A stretch of DNA of 64,000 nt, taken from contig NZ_JASZYQ010000002.1 of assembly GCF_030316885.1 (NCBI RefSeq), positions 442,001-506,000 on the forward strand, in the 5' to 3' direction. Source of the DNA: Variovorax jilinensis (GTDB taxonomy: Bacteria; Pseudomonadota; Gammaproteobacteria; Burkholderiales; Burkholderiaceae_C). The translations under genes were made by a program, and so were the position numbers. Below, piece after piece: positions 43,919 to 52,494 of the stretch (position 1 is the stretch's first letter; each line of letters opens with the position of its first letter). Below the pieces are notes generated by a model. It made no database searches and had not been told where the DNA came from. It worked only from the letters and a program-made list of their open reading frames with translations.

Positions 43919-45358
43919 TCAGGCGAGCTTTCGCGTCTCGCCGAGCACCTGGGTGCCGCCTTCGTCGAAGCGCACGATGTCGTCATCGCCCAGATAGCCG
44001 CCGGTCTGAACCTCGATCACCTCGAGCGAGGTCTTGCCCGCATTCTCGAGCCGGTACACCGCGCCCACGGGGATATAGATCGACTCGTTCTCCTTGACCA
44101 GCTGCGCCTTGTCGTCGCACAGAACGCGCGCCGTGCCCTTGACCACCACCCAGTGCTCGGCGCGGTGATGATGCATGCGCAGCGCGAGTCTCGCGCCCGG
44201 CTTGACCGTGAGCCGCTTGACCGCGAAGCGGTCGCCGGCGTCGATGCTGTCGTAGGCGCCCCAGGGCCGCGGAATGCGGCGATGCTGCGTCGCCTGGCTC
44301 TGGCCTTGCGTGGTCAGGAGCGTGACCACGTCCTTGACCTGCTCGGCGCAGTCGCGGTGCATCACGAGCAGCGCGTCGGGCGTATCGACCACCAGCAGGT
44401 CCTTGGTGCCCAGCGCCACCACCGGGCGGCAGGGCGCATGGATGAAGGTGTTGCTCGCGCCCATGGCGTAGCCCTGGCCGCTGATCTGGTTGCCGTCGGC
44501 GTCGGCGCCGTGCAGGTCCGCGACCGCGTTCCAGCTGCCGACATCGCTCCAGCGCCCCTGGAACGGAATGACGGCGACACGCTCGCATTTCTCGAGCACC
44601 GCGTAGTCGATGCTCTGGCTGCGGCAGCGCGCGAAGGCGGCGCTGTCCATGCGCAGGAAGTCGCCGTCGGGCTGCATGTCGGCAGTGGCCAGGCGGCAGC
44701 TGTCGAGGATGTCGTCGGCATGCGCCTGCAGCGCCGCGATCAGCACTTTGGCCTGCACCAGCAGGATGCCGGCGTTCCACAGGTTGCCGCCTTCCAGCAG
44801 CAGTTGTTCGGCCCGTTCCGCAGCCGGCTTCTCGATGAAGGCCGCGACCGCATGGCCGGCGTCGTCGCCGAGCGCCGCATCCAGCCTTTCGCCCTGGCGG
44901 ATGTAGCCATAGGCCGTGCTCGGGAAAGAAGGCTCGACGCCGAAGGCCACGACATGGCCGGCCAGCGCTGCCGGCACACCCTTCAGCACGGTGGCTGCGA
45001 AGCGCTCGGGATCGGGAATGTGATGGTCGGCCGGCGCGAACAGCAGCAGCTGCTCGGGGTCGGCCAGAAGCGCCACCGCGGCCATCGCCGCCGCCGTGTT
45101 GCGGGCCACGGGTTCGAGCAGCTGCTTGCCGCTCACCTTGGCGTCGTCGATGGCCTCCTGGACCAGGAATCGATGCTCCTCGGCCGCCACGCAGGTCACG
45201 TTGGGGTTGAGCAGGCGCAGCCTTTCGAGCGTGAGCACCAGCAGGCTCTTGTTGCCGATCAGCGGCGCGAACTGCTTGGGCAGCGTCTTGCGCGAGAGCG
45301 GCCAGAGGCGGGTGCCGCTGCCACCGCACAGCACGACGGGTTGGATCTGGTGAGTCAT
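43919..45358 (-). CDS. manC: mannose-1-phosphate guanylyltransferase / mannose-6-phosphate isomerase
   Basis: A 479-residue bifunctional enzyme. Residues 1-300 form the GDP-mannose pyrophosphorylase with 'VVLCGGSGTRLWPLSRKTLP' and 'LLLFAPADHHIPDPERF'. The C-terminal cupin (about 360-479) is a type II phosphomannose isomerase, with the metal-binding 'LRMHHHRAEHWVVVKGTA'. Together they take fructose-6-phosphate-derived mannose to GDP-mannose; phosphomannomutase (ManB) is not in the window. The start overlaps the stop of the sugar-phosphate transferase by four bases. Frame continuation upstream of the ATG is the shadow of that gene. Confidence 0.96.
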   Translation of the reverse strand: MTHQIQPVVLCGGSGTRLWPLSRKTLPKQFAPLIGNKSLLVLTLERLRLLNPNVTCVAAEEHRFLVQEAIDDAKVSGKQLLEPVARNTAAAMAAVALLADPEQLLLFAPADHHIPDPERFAATVLKGVPAALAGHVVAFGVEPSFPSTAYGYIRQGERLDAALGDDAGHAVAAFIEKPAAERAEQLLLEGGNLWNAGILLVQAKVLIAALQAHADDILDSCRLATADMQPDGDFLRMDSAAFARCRSQSIDYAVLEKCERVAVIPFQGRWSDVGSWNAVADLHGADADGNQISGQGYAMGASNTFIHAPCRPVVALGTKDLLVVDTPDALLVMHRDCAEQVKDVVTLLTTQGQSQATQHRRIPRPWGAYDSIDAGDRFAVKRLTVKPGARLALRMHHHRAEHWVVVKGTARVLCDDKAQLVKENESIYIPVGAVYRLENAGKTSLEVIEVQTGGYLGDDDIVRFDEGGTQVLGETRKLA

Positions 45359-46077
45359 CGCGAGCCGTCCCCGGTGATCACGGTGCGCACGGTGCGCAGC
45401 AGGATCTTGATGTCGAGCCAGAGCGACCAGTTGGTCACGTACTCGACGTCCAGTTCGACCCGGCGCGCATACGACAGCCGGTTGCGGCCGCTGACCTGCC
45501 AGAGGCCGGTGATGCCCGGACGCATGGCGCAATAGTGCTCCCAGCCGCGGCCATAGAGGCTGCGCTGGCGTTCCATGCAGGGCCGCGGTCCGACCAGGCT
45601 CATGTCGCCCTTCAGGACGTTCCAGAACTGCGGCAGTTCGTCCAGGCTCAGCTTGCGGATGATCTGGCCGATCGGCGTGATGCGGGGGTCCTTCTCGAGT
45701 TTCTGGAAGGTGTCCCACTCGGTGCGGGCCATGTCGTTGCGGGTCAGGAATTCGTCGAGCACAGAGTCCGAATTGCGCACCATCGAGCGGAACTTGAAGA
45801 AGCGAAAGCGCTGGCCGCGCTCGCCGAGCCGGGTCTGCCAGAAGTGCACGGGCCGGCCCATGCTGACCAGCACCCCGACCGCGACCGCCAAGTAGAGCGG
45901 GCCGAAGACGGCGAAGAAGAAGAGTGCGCCGACGATGTCGAGCGTACGTTTTGCGATGCGTTGGGACATGGTCAGCGCACGGGGCCGCGCGAGCACAGGG
46001 GGCGCCGAGGGGCCGCCGCCGTCGGGGGAGAAGCGTCTGACCAGGTTGCCGCTGGCGTTCGAATCTGAACGAAACAT
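45355..46077 (-). CDS. initiating sugar-1-phosphate (undecaprenyl-phosphate) transferase
   Basis: A 240-residue bacterial sugar transferase (PF02397). It has the short form with one membrane segment ('KRTLDIVGALFFFAVFGPLY'), followed by the catalytic core: 'FWQTRLGERGQRFRFFKFRS', 'GQIIRKLSLDELPQFWNVLK', 'SLVGPRP' and 'RPGITGLWQVSGRN'. It loads the first hexose or N-acetylhexosamine phosphate on undecaprenyl phosphate and so starts the repeat unit. The ATG at 46077 has AGGGGAA about ten bases upstream. First gene of the leftward EPS operon, behind a predicted strong promoter at 46157-46185. Confidence 0.92.
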   Translation of the reverse strand: MFRSDSNASGNLVRRFSPDGGGPSAPPVLARPRALTMSQRIAKRTLDIVGALFFFAVFGPLYLAVAVGVLVSMGRPVHFWQTRLGERGQRFRFFKFRSMVRNSDSVLDEFLTRNDMARTEWDTFQKLEKDPRITPIGQIIRKLSLDELPQFWNVLKGDMSLVGPRPCMERQRSLYGRGWEHYCAMRPGITGLWQVSGRNRLSYARRVELDVEYVTNWSLWLDIKILLRTVRTVITGDGSR

Positions 46078-46156
46078 CTGAAATTCCCCTGTAACGGGTG
46101 GTGCCTCAATCTGGAGCGTGGCAGTGTAACGCTTTACTACTATCGGCAAGAATTTG

Positions 46157-46185
46157 AACATATGTCGCAGACAAAGTAGTGTCAA
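46157..46185 (-). promoter_or_regulatory. sigma-70 promoter of the leftward EPS operon
   Basis: On the minus strand a consensus -35 TTGACA (46185-46180) and a -10 TATGTT (46162-46157) are separated by exactly 17 bases. Transcription would begin near 46150 and give a leader of about 70 bases to the ATG at 46077. It is the best promoter match seen in the window. Confidence 0.7.
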
Positions 46186-46307
46186 CAAAAGACCTAACTC
46201 ATCCGCCAAACGGCGTAGGCTGCTTCCCTCTGTACGCGTCGGGCTCGGCGCCGGATGGTGCGCTGCAACAAGTTCTCATCGAGTTGGCAAAGTGTAGTCC
46301 TTTTGTA

Positions 46308-46320
46308 TAACAAGTTGTTA
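46308..46320. promoter_or_regulatory. TAACAA-G-TTGTTA inverted repeat
   Basis: Six-base arms around a single G in an AT-rich patch about 125 bases upstream of the predicted EPS promoter. The symmetry and position suit a regulator binding site, but no regulator is known and a 13-base repeat can arise by chance in AT-rich sequence. Confidence 0.35.
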
Positions 46321-46420
46321 ACGCAAAGTGAGTCCAGGGTGTTGTTTGTGCGCGCCGTTCGAGATTTCGAGAACTAATACCTATGACCTCGTTTCCCGTT
46401 ACACGGGCAAGGGCGGGCGG

Positions 46421-46453
46421 ACGACGGTCGAAAACCGTCGAAAACGGTCGATC
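46421..46453. repeat. period-10 repeat with interlocking inverted arms
   Basis: Three consecutive ten-base units begin at 46424, 46434 and 46444: ACGGTCGAAA, ACCGTCGAAA and ACGGTCGATC. The units also form inverted repeats, CGACGGT with ACCGTCG (46422-46428 and 46434-46440) and ACCGT with ACGGT (46434-46438 and 46444-46448). Ten-base spacing puts each copy on the same face of the helix, as in arrays of operator half-sites. It is non-coding. Confidence 0.5.
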
Positions 46454-46570
46454 CGGGCAGATTTGGCGATCCGACGAACGGTAGGGGGAGAAGCCGCAGC
46501 CTGCGAACGAGGCCGGGGAAAGCAGACGGCGTCAGGCCGCTGCGGCGGGTCCGCGTGCTGCGGTCCCGCG

Positions 46571-46598
46571 AAAAAGGGGGAGGCGTGGCGCCTCCCCC
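46571..46598 (-). terminator. intrinsic terminator of rne
   Basis: Read on the minus strand, a ten-base perfect stem GGGGGAGGCG / CGCCTCCCCC (46598-46589 and 46585-46576) with a three-base loop is followed by TTTTT (46575-46571). It begins six bases after the rne stop codon. A textbook Rho-independent terminator. Confidence 0.92.
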
Positions 46599-46603
46599 TG
46601 GCC

Positions 46604-49600
46604 TCAATGCGAGGCGTTGGCGCCGCGCGCGGCGTCCTCGAAGGGCAGGGCCATCGCGCCGAGGTCACGACGGGTTTCCACCAGCACCAGCGGGCCTTCG
46701 TCGGTCACGACCACAGGTGGGCGCTCGCGCGGCACGTGCACGGGCCGGGGCTCGGCCGCGATGGCAGCGCGAACCTCGGCCACGCGCTCGGCGTCCGAGT
46801 TGATCCAGTGCAGACCCGAGCCCTCCGCCACCTGCGCGAGTTCGTCGAGCGGCAACTGGAACGGCACCACCTTCGGCAGCGCACGTGCGGACGGCGCCGC
46901 AGCCGGCTGGACCGCGATCGGCGCGATCGGGGCGGGCGGCACGGCCGGTGCCGGGCGTTCGGCGCGCGGGGCGACAGGCGCCGGTTCGGTCGCTTCGACC
47001 GGCGTTGCTGACGCCGGGAAGGCGGCAGCGCCGGCATCCGCGCCATTCAGGGACTCGGCAGGGCCGGCTTCGGCACCTTCCTCGCGCGGCGCCCGTTCAC
47101 GACGATCGCGGCCGTAGCGATCCCGCGAGCGACCGCGTCGCTGCTCGTCGCCTTCCCGGCGCGGGGCGGCGGCGTCGAAGCCCGCTTCCTCGTTCGAGAT
47201 CGCGGCAGCGCCGGCATGGGCCGGAGCCTCCGTGCCCCCTGCTTCGCCGTTGAGCGCGGAAACGCCCTCGTTGCGACGCTCACGACGGCCATCGCCACGA
47301 TCGCCACGATCACCGCGCGGTGCGCGCTCCTCGCGCGGGGCGCGCTCTTCACGCGGGCCACGGTCGTCGCCGCGGCCGTTGCGCGGAGCGCGTTCGGCAG
47401 TCGCACCTTCCGGTGCGCCTTCGCCACCGTCGGCGGCGGGCCGCCCGGAGTCGCCATTGCGCTCGCGGTTGCCATCGGCGCTGCGTTCGCCGCGCTCGCT
47501 ACCGCGCTCGCCACGTTCGCCACCGCGTTCACGGCGCTCGCCACGACCGCGCGGGGCGCGATCGGCCGGCGCACCGGCTTCGTCGCCGTTGCCGACGCCG
47601 TTCACGCCGTTGGCGTCCGCCAGGGCCAGGGCCTGGGCCTCGAGCTGGACATCGGCACCTTCCGCGGCCTGCGGACGGCCTTCGCCGTCACGGCGCTCGC
47701 CGCGACCGCGGCGTTCGCCGTCGCGCGGGCCACGACCCTCGCGCGGCTCGCGCTGTTCACGCGGCTCGCGGGGTTCGCGGGGTTCACGCACCTCGCGCGG
47801 CTCGCGGACCTGCGCATCGCTGCGGGCCTCGGCGCGCGGCTCACGGCCCTCGCGCCCTTCACGGCCTTCACGTCGTTCCCCCGAGCGGCCATTGCGGCGT
47901 TCGCCATCGCGGCCGCCGCGGCCCTCGCCGCGACCGTCGCGGCCTTCGCCGCCACGTCCGCCGCGGCGCTGCTCGCCACCGCCTTCGCGTGCTGCACGGC
48001 CTTCGCCGTCACGACCGCCGCCGCGGCCATCGCGGCGCGGCTTCGGCGCTTCCACCGGGATCACGGCGGCCGGAGCCGGTGCCGGAGCGGCTGCCGGCGC
48101 GGCGCCGAACAGGCTCTTGATCCAGCCGAACAGGCCCGATTCCGCCGACCTGGCGGGTGCGGCGGCCACCGGGGCCACCGGCGCGGGTGCCGGCGCCGCC
48201 ACCGGCGGGCGCACGACTTCGGGCTTGGGCACCGCCACCGGCGCCGGGGCGTCGGGCAGCACGCCCTTGATCACCGGCGTCTGCTTGTTGGTCGGCTCCT
48301 GCGAGCGGCGCGTGACCGAGGTCGGATCCTCGATCTCGTCGGCCATCTTGTAGCTGGCCTCGATGTGGTCGAGGCGCGGATCGTCGTGCTTGAGGCGCTC
48401 GAGCTTGTAGTTGGGCGTCTCGAGCGTCTTGTTCGGCACCATCAGCACGGTCACGCGCTGCTTGAGCTCGATCTTGGCGATCTCGGGGCGCTTCTCGTTG
48501 AGCAGGAAGGACGCCACCTCGACCGGCACCTGGACGTGCACGGCGGCCGTGTTGTCCTTCATCGACTCTTCCTGAATGATGCGCAGGATCTGCAGCGCGC
48601 TCGATTCGGTGTCGCGGATGTGGCCCGAGCCGCCGCAGCGCGGGCAGGGGATGGACGAGCCTTCGCTGAGCGCCGGCTTCAGGCGCTGGCGGCTCATCTC
48701 CATCAGGCCGAACTTGCTGATCGAGCCGAACTGGACGCGTGCGCGGTCCTGGCGCAGCGCGTCGCGCAGGCGGCTTTCCACTTCGCGACGGTTCTTCGAC
48801 TCGTCCATGTCGATGAAGTCGATGACGATCAGGCCGCCGAGATCGCGCAGGCGCATCTGGCGCGCCACTTCGTCGGCGGCTTCCAGGTTGGTGCGGGTGG
48901 CGGTCTCCTCGATGTCGCCGCCCTTGATGGCGCGCGCCGAATTGACGTCGACCGAAACCAGCGCCTCGGTGTGGTCGATCACGATCGCGCCGCCGCTCGG
49001 CAGCTGCACCGTGCGGGCATAGGCCGATTCGATCTGGTGCTCGATCTGGAAACGGCTGAACAGTGCCGCGTCGTCGCGGTAGCGCTTCACGCGCGCCGCA
49101 TGTTCCGGCATCACGTGCGCCATGAACTGCTGCGCCTGGTCGTAGATGTCGTCGGTGTCGATCAGGATGTCGCCGATGTCGTGATTGAAGTAGTCACGGA
49201 TGGCGCGGATCACCAGCGAGGATTCCTGGTAGATCAGGAAGGCGCCCTTGGCGCCCTTGGCAGCGCCGTCGATGGCGCTCCAGAGCTTGAGCAGGTAGTT
49301 CAGGTCCCACTGGAGCTCGGGCGCCGAGCGGCCGATGCCCGCGGTGCGCGCGATGATGCTCATGCCCTTCGGGTATTCGAGCTGGTCCATCGCTTCCTTG
49401 AGCTCGGCCCGGTCGTCGCCCTCGATGCGCCGGCTGACGCCGCCGCCGCGCGGGTTGTTCGGCATCAGCACGACGTAGCGGCCGGCCAGCGAGATGAAGG
49501 TGGTGAGCGCCGCGCCCTTGTTGCCGCGCTCTTCCTTCTCGACCTGCACGACCAGTTCCTGGCCTTCGCGGATCGCGTCCTGGATGCGCACCTGGCTGGC

Positions 49601-49849
49601 CGAGACGCCTTCGGCGAAGTACTGCTTGGAGATTTCCTTGAACGGCAGGAAGCCGTGGCGGTCTTCGCCGTAGTCCACGAAGCAGGCTTCCAGCGAAGGC
49701 TCGACGCGCGTGACGACGGCCTTGTAGATGTTGCCCTTGCGCTGCTCGCGCCCTTCGATCTCGATCTCGTAGTCGAGGAGCTTCTGTCCGTCGACGATGG
49801 CCAGGCGGCGCTCTTCAGGCTGCGTGGCGTTGATCAGCATCCGTTTCAT
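46604..49849 (-). CDS. rne: ribonuclease E
   Basis: A 1081-residue endoribonuclease that cuts AU-rich single-stranded RNA and scaffolds the degradosome. '[20 protein letters not shown]' opens the protein and the S1 RNA-binding domain follows (about 35-120, '[20 protein letters not shown]'). The DNase-I-like catalytic part includes '[17 protein letters not shown]', and the zinc link is C402-P-R-C405 in 'CPRCGGSGH'. From about residue 590 the protein becomes a disordered arginine/glycine/glutamate region with RE-type repeats, then a conserved C-terminal piece. AAGGAC serves as ribosome site. A 545-base region separates it from divergent rluC. Confidence 0.97.
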   Translation of the reverse strand: MKRMLINATQPEERRLAIVDGQKLLDYEIEIEGREQRKGNIYKAVVTRVEPSLEACFVDYGEDRHGFLPFKEISKQYFAEGVSASQVRIQDAIREGQELVVQVEKEERGNKGAALTTFISLAGRYVVLMPNNPRGGGVSRRIEGDDRAELKEAMDQLEYPKGMSIIARTAGIGRSAPELQWDLNYLLKLWSAIDGAAKGAKGAFLIYQESSLVIRAIRDYFNHDIGDILIDTDDIYDQAQQFMAHVMPEHAARVKRYRDDAALFSRFQIEHQIESAYARTVQLPSGGAIVIDHTEALVSVDVNSARAIKGGDIEETATRTNLEAADEVARQMRLRDLGGLIVIDFIDMDESKNRREVESRLRDALRQDRARVQFGSISKFGLMEMSRQRLKPALSEGSSIPCPRCGGSGHIRDTESSALQILRIIQEESMKDNTAAVHVQVPVEVASFLLNEKRPEIAKIELKQRVTVLMVPNKTLETPNYKLERLKHDDPRLDHIEASYKMADEIEDPTSVTRRSQEPTNKQTPVIKGVLPDAPAPVAVPKPEVVRPPVAAPAPAPVAPVAAAPARSAESGLFGWIKSLFGAAPAAAPAPAPAAVIPVEAPKPRRDGRGGGRDGEGRAAREGGGEQRRGGRGGEGRDGRGEGRGGRDGERRNGRSGERREGREGREGREPRAEARSDAQVREPREVREPREPREPREQREPREGRGPRDGERRGRGERRDGEGRPQAAEGADVQLEAQALALADANGVNGVGNGDEAGAPADRAPRGRGERRERGGERGERGSERGERSADGNRERNGDSGRPAADGGEGAPEGATAERAPRNGRGDDRGPREERAPREERAPRGDRGDRGDGRRERRNEGVSALNGEAGGTEAPAHAGAAAISNEEAGFDAAAPRREGDEQRRGRSRDRYGRDRRERAPREEGAEAGPAESLNGADAGAAAFPASATPVEATEPAPVAPRAERPAPAVPPAPIAPIAVQPAAAPSARALPKVVPFQLPLDELAQVAEGSGLHWINSDAERVAEVRAAIAAEPRPVHVPRERPPVVVTDEGPLVLVETRRDLGAMALPFEDAARGANASH

Positions 49850-50394
49850 GATGCGTTGTCCTTATGTCTGTTCGTATCGTTCTTGCGGTCCGTGAAGGAC
49901 CCAACGATGCACTGACGACGTCGCACGAAACGAAGGAATTGCCGCTCGGGCCCTGGCTGCTGGGGTCGTTCGCGCCGGGCGCGCAAGACCGCATCGAATG
50001 TTCAGCTCGATGTCAGACGGGGCGGGGGCGCATGGATGGGGGCGAGCCCGAAAGGATGTCGATTCGCTATGTTTTTTATAGCGATTGGCGCAATGGTGGC
50101 GCGCACTTCTGGCGATTCAATGCCTGGACTCGCCGGCATCAGCCAGCGCAGGAGCAGTTGAATCAGCAGCATCAACACTAGGTACTCGCTTCGATCCGCC
50201 GGCAGCTTGGAGGCTACCGGCTGGGTATTCCGTATCGGTGTTTCGTGGGCGTCGGCTTGACTCCGGAGCAGGGTTCGCCGCCTTGCGCTCTTGCGCGTGG
50301 CTGGCGGACGCTGCCTCAAAGCGGCATCGACCTCACAGCGCTTCCTGCGGTGCTCTAAACTTCTGCTTAATCAAGCACTTACAAGTCCGCGCTG
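49850..50394. other. 545-base divergent region between rne and rluC (long rne leader)
   Basis: No gene is supported; an open frame of about 105 codons on the plus strand lacks a ribosome site and any family feature. The length on the rne side fits the long, often autoregulatory leader known for rne genes elsewhere. Structures seen are a GCTAT-N7-ATAGC inverted repeat at 50065-50083 and a short TGCTT-AATC-AAGCA repeat at 50364-50377, close to the rluC start. No promoter pair met the usual spacing convincingly. Confidence 0.6.
50064..50084. repeat. GCTAT-N7-ATAGC inverted repeat, copy 2
   Basis: TCGCTAT (50064-50070) and ATAGCGA (50078-50084) are perfect complements around a seven-base T-rich loop, upstream of rne. 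Core arms and loop length equal those of the copy upstream of the wza-type gene (33564-33580). Confidence 0.55.
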
Positions 50395-51450
50395 GTGAAA
50401 AACATTATAGGTGCGAAGCCGGAAGCCGCGGCAGCCGAAGTTCGCTTTCTGACGGTCGACGAGAATTCCGCCGGCCAGCGGCTGGACAATTACCTGTTCC
50501 GTCATCTGAAAGGCGTACCCAAGACCCACGTCTACCGGATCATCCGATCGGGTGAGGTGCGCATCAACAAGGGCCGCGCCCAGGCCGAGTCGCGGCTGGC
50601 GGAAGGCGACCTCGTGCGCCTGCCACCGGTGCGCGTGGCGAGCCGCACCGAGGCCGATGCGGCACAGGCCGCCGTGCCCGGCCGCGAGTTCCCGCTGCTG
50701 CTGGAAGACGACGCCATGCTCGCGATCGACAAGCCCGCGGGCGTGGCGGTGCACGGCGGCAGCGGCGTGAGTTTCGGCGTCATCGAGCAGCTGCGCCGCG
50801 CCCGGCCGGCGGCGCGCTTCCTCGAACTGGTGCACCGGCTCGACCGCGAGACCTCCGGCGTGCTGCTGGTGGCCAAGAAGCGCAGCGCCCTGGTGGCGCT
50901 GCAGGACCAGTTCCGCGACCGCGAGACCGGCAAGACCTACCTCGCGCTGGTCGAGCGCGACTGGCCGGCCAACAGGAAGGTGCTCGACGCCCCGCTGGCC
51001 AAATACCTGCTGCCGGGGCCCGATGGCGCGGCCGACGGCGGCGAGCGGCGCGTGCGCGTGGTCGCCAAGGACCATCCGGATGCGATGCGGGCCGTCACGC
51101 TGGTGCGGGTGCTGGCGCGCTTCGCCCTGGCCGGCGAGGCGGCCGGCTGCTCGCTGCTCGCCGTCACCATCAAGACCGGCCGCACCCATCAGATCCGCGT
51201 GCACCTGGCCTCGGCCGGCCATCCGATCGCGGGTGACGACAAGTACGGCGTCTTCGAACGCAACAAGGCATTGCAAAAGCGCGGCCTCAAGCGCATGTTC
51301 CTGCATGCGTGGCGGCTGCAGTTCACCCATCCCGTGAGCGCCGAACGCATCGCGCTGCAGGCCGACCTGCCGCCCGAGCTGCAGGCGCTGTTGCCCCAGG
51401 CCGTGCGCGAGACGCTGGCCCTCCATCCCTTCGCCCAGCCCCATGACTGA
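50395..51450 (+). CDS. rluC: 23S rRNA pseudouridine synthase (RluC type)
   Basis: A 351-residue RluA-family enzyme. An N-terminal S4 RNA-binding domain ('GQRLDNYLFRHLKGVPKTHV', 'SGEVRINKGRA') leads to the catalytic domain with D150 in 'LVHRLDRETSGVLL', the family signature. RluC modifies three uridines of 23S rRNA (955, 2504 and 2580 in E. coli). The start is GTG at 50395. Its place divergent from rne matches the known rne-rluC neighbourhood. It overlaps the following phosphatase gene by eight bases. Confidence 0.95.
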   Translation: MKNIIGAKPEAAAAEVRFLTVDENSAGQRLDNYLFRHLKGVPKTHVYRIIRSGEVRINKGRAQAESRLAEGDLVRLPPVRVASRTEADAAQAAVPGREFPLLLEDDAMLAIDKPAGVAVHGGSGVSFGVIEQLRRARPAARFLELVHRLDRETSGVLLVAKKRSALVALQDQFRDRETGKTYLALVERDWPANRKVLDAPLAKYLLPGPDGAADGGERRVRVVAKDHPDAMRAVTLVRVLARFALAGEAAGCSLLAVTIKTGRTHQIRVHLASAGHPIAGDDKYGVFERNKALQKRGLKRMFLHAWRLQFTHPVSAERIALQADLPPELQALLPQAVRETLALHPFAQPHD

Positions 51451-52111
51451 CTCCCGACCCCGCCGCTTCGACCTCATCGCCTTCGACTGGGACGGAACGC
51501 TCTACGACTCCACGCGGCTGATCACGCGCTGCATCCAGGCCGCCGTGGTCGACGTCGGCGGCGCCCGTCCGAGCGACAACGACGCCGCCTGGGTCATCGG
51601 CCTGGGCCTGGCCGAGGCGCTGGCCCGCGCCGCGCCCGATGTCCCGCGCGAGAAGTACGCCGAACTCGGCCATCGCTACCGGTATCACTTCCTGCAGCAC
51701 CAGGATGACCTCGTGCTGTTCGACGGCGTGCTGCCGATGCTCGACGCGCTGAGCGCGCGCGGCCACCGGCTGGCGGTCGCCACCGGCAAATCGCGCCGCG
51801 GCCTCGACGAGGCGCTCGGCACGGCTGCACTGCGCGACCGCTTCGACGCCTCGCGCACCGCCGACGAGACCTTCGGCAAGCCGCACCCGCGCATGCTGCT
51901 CGAGCTGATGGAAGAGCTCGACGTGCCGGCCGCGCGCACGCTGATGATCGGCGACACCACGCACGACCTGCAGCTGGCGCTGAACGCCGGCTGCGCGAGC
52001 GTCGGGGTGAGCTACGGCGCGCACGAGCCCGAGGCCTTCGAGGCGCTGGGCCCGCTGCATGTGGCCCATTCCGTCCCCGAGCTGGCCCAATGGCTGGCGG
52101 ACAATGCCTGA
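51443..52111 (+). CDS. HAD-superfamily hydrolase, phosphoglycolate-phosphatase-like
   Basis: A 222-residue HAD subfamily IA phosphatase. The nucleophile D15 and acid D17 lie in 'LIAFDWDGTLYDST', motif II is 'VATGKSRRGLD', and motifs III/IV are 'FGKPHPRML' and 'LMIGDTTHDLQLAL'. It is similar to Gph phosphoglycolate phosphatases, but substrates of HAD enzymes are hard to predict. It overlaps rluC and the Rieske gene by eight bases each, so the three are co-translated; the same order rluC-HAD-Rieske-sppA is known to me from related genomes. Confidence 0.92.
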   Translation: MTDSRPRRFDLIAFDWDGTLYDSTRLITRCIQAAVVDVGGARPSDNDAAWVIGLGLAEALARAAPDVPREKYAELGHRYRYHFLQHQDDLVLFDGVLPMLDALSARGHRLAVATGKSRRGLDEALGTAALRDRFDASRTADETFGKPHPRMLLELMEELDVPAARTLMIGDTTHDLQLALNAGCASVGVSYGAHEPEAFEALGPLHVAHSVPELAQWLADNA

Positions 52112-52487
52112 CCCAGTCATGAGCGACGAAGCCATTCCCCTGTGCAACGCTGCCGATTTGGTCGAGGGCGGCAACGCGGTGGGCTTCGACGTGGTGTTCG
52201 GCGGCGAGAGCTGCCGAGCCTTCGCGGTGCGCTTCGAGGGTCTGCCGCACGCCTACCTGAACCGTTGCACCCACGTGGCGATGGAGATGGACTTCCAGCC
52301 CGACCGCTTCTTCGACGACAGCGGCCAGTGGCTGCTGTGCGCGACCCACGGCGCGGTCTACCGCCCCGACAGCGGCGAGTGCGCGGGCGGCCCGTGCCGC
52401 GGCGGGCTCGTGAAGATCCCCCTCAGCGAGCGCGACGGCGTGGTGCACTGGCATACTTCCTGGAACCTCCAGCCGCTGGCTTTCTGA
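52104..52487 (+). CDS. Rieske [2Fe-2S] domain protein
   Basis: A small ferredoxin-like Rieske protein of about 127 residues. The two cluster-binding blocks are C-T-H in 'LNRCTHVAMEMDF' and C-x2-H in 'LLCATHGAVYRPDSGEC', with the expected spacing. No membrane or oxygenase catalytic domain is attached, so it probably passes electrons for an unknown partner. The ATG at 52104 overlaps the phosphatase stop by eight bases; an ATG five codons later (52119) is an alternative. sppA starts seven bases after its stop. Confidence 0.88.
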   Translation: MPDPVMSDEAIPLCNAADLVEGGNAVGFDVVFGGESCRAFAVRFEGLPHAYLNRCTHVAMEMDFQPDRFFDDSGQWLLCATHGAVYRPDSGECAGGPCRGGLVKIPLSERDGVVHWHTSWNLQPLAF

Positions 52488-52494
52488 AGCACCA

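Larger units (their letters stand above)
46078..46603. other. 526-base intergenic control region between EPS operon and rne
   Basis: No gene is supported here. From left to right it holds the leader and promoter of the leftward EPS operon (46157-46185), a 13-base inverted repeat TAACAAGTTGTTA (46308-46320) in an AT-rich patch, a period-10 repeat with inverted arms (46421-46453), and the rne terminator (46571-46598). The base composition of the left part is far richer in A and T than in the surrounding genes. Confidence 0.7.

Noticed and set aside
47216..49915. Long plus-strand frame antisense to rne
   Set aside because: It mirrors the arginine-rich rne codons and has no start signal or family feature; rne itself has the S1 domain, zinc link and terminator.
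49864..50181. 105-codon open frame in the rne/rluC spacer
   Set aside because: No ribosome site and no recognisable family; its codon pattern does not match neighbouring genes. It covers the place where a long rne leader is expected.
49850..50394. Riboswitch in the long rne leader
   Set aside because: I could not match any known aptamer core; only short inverted repeats were seen.
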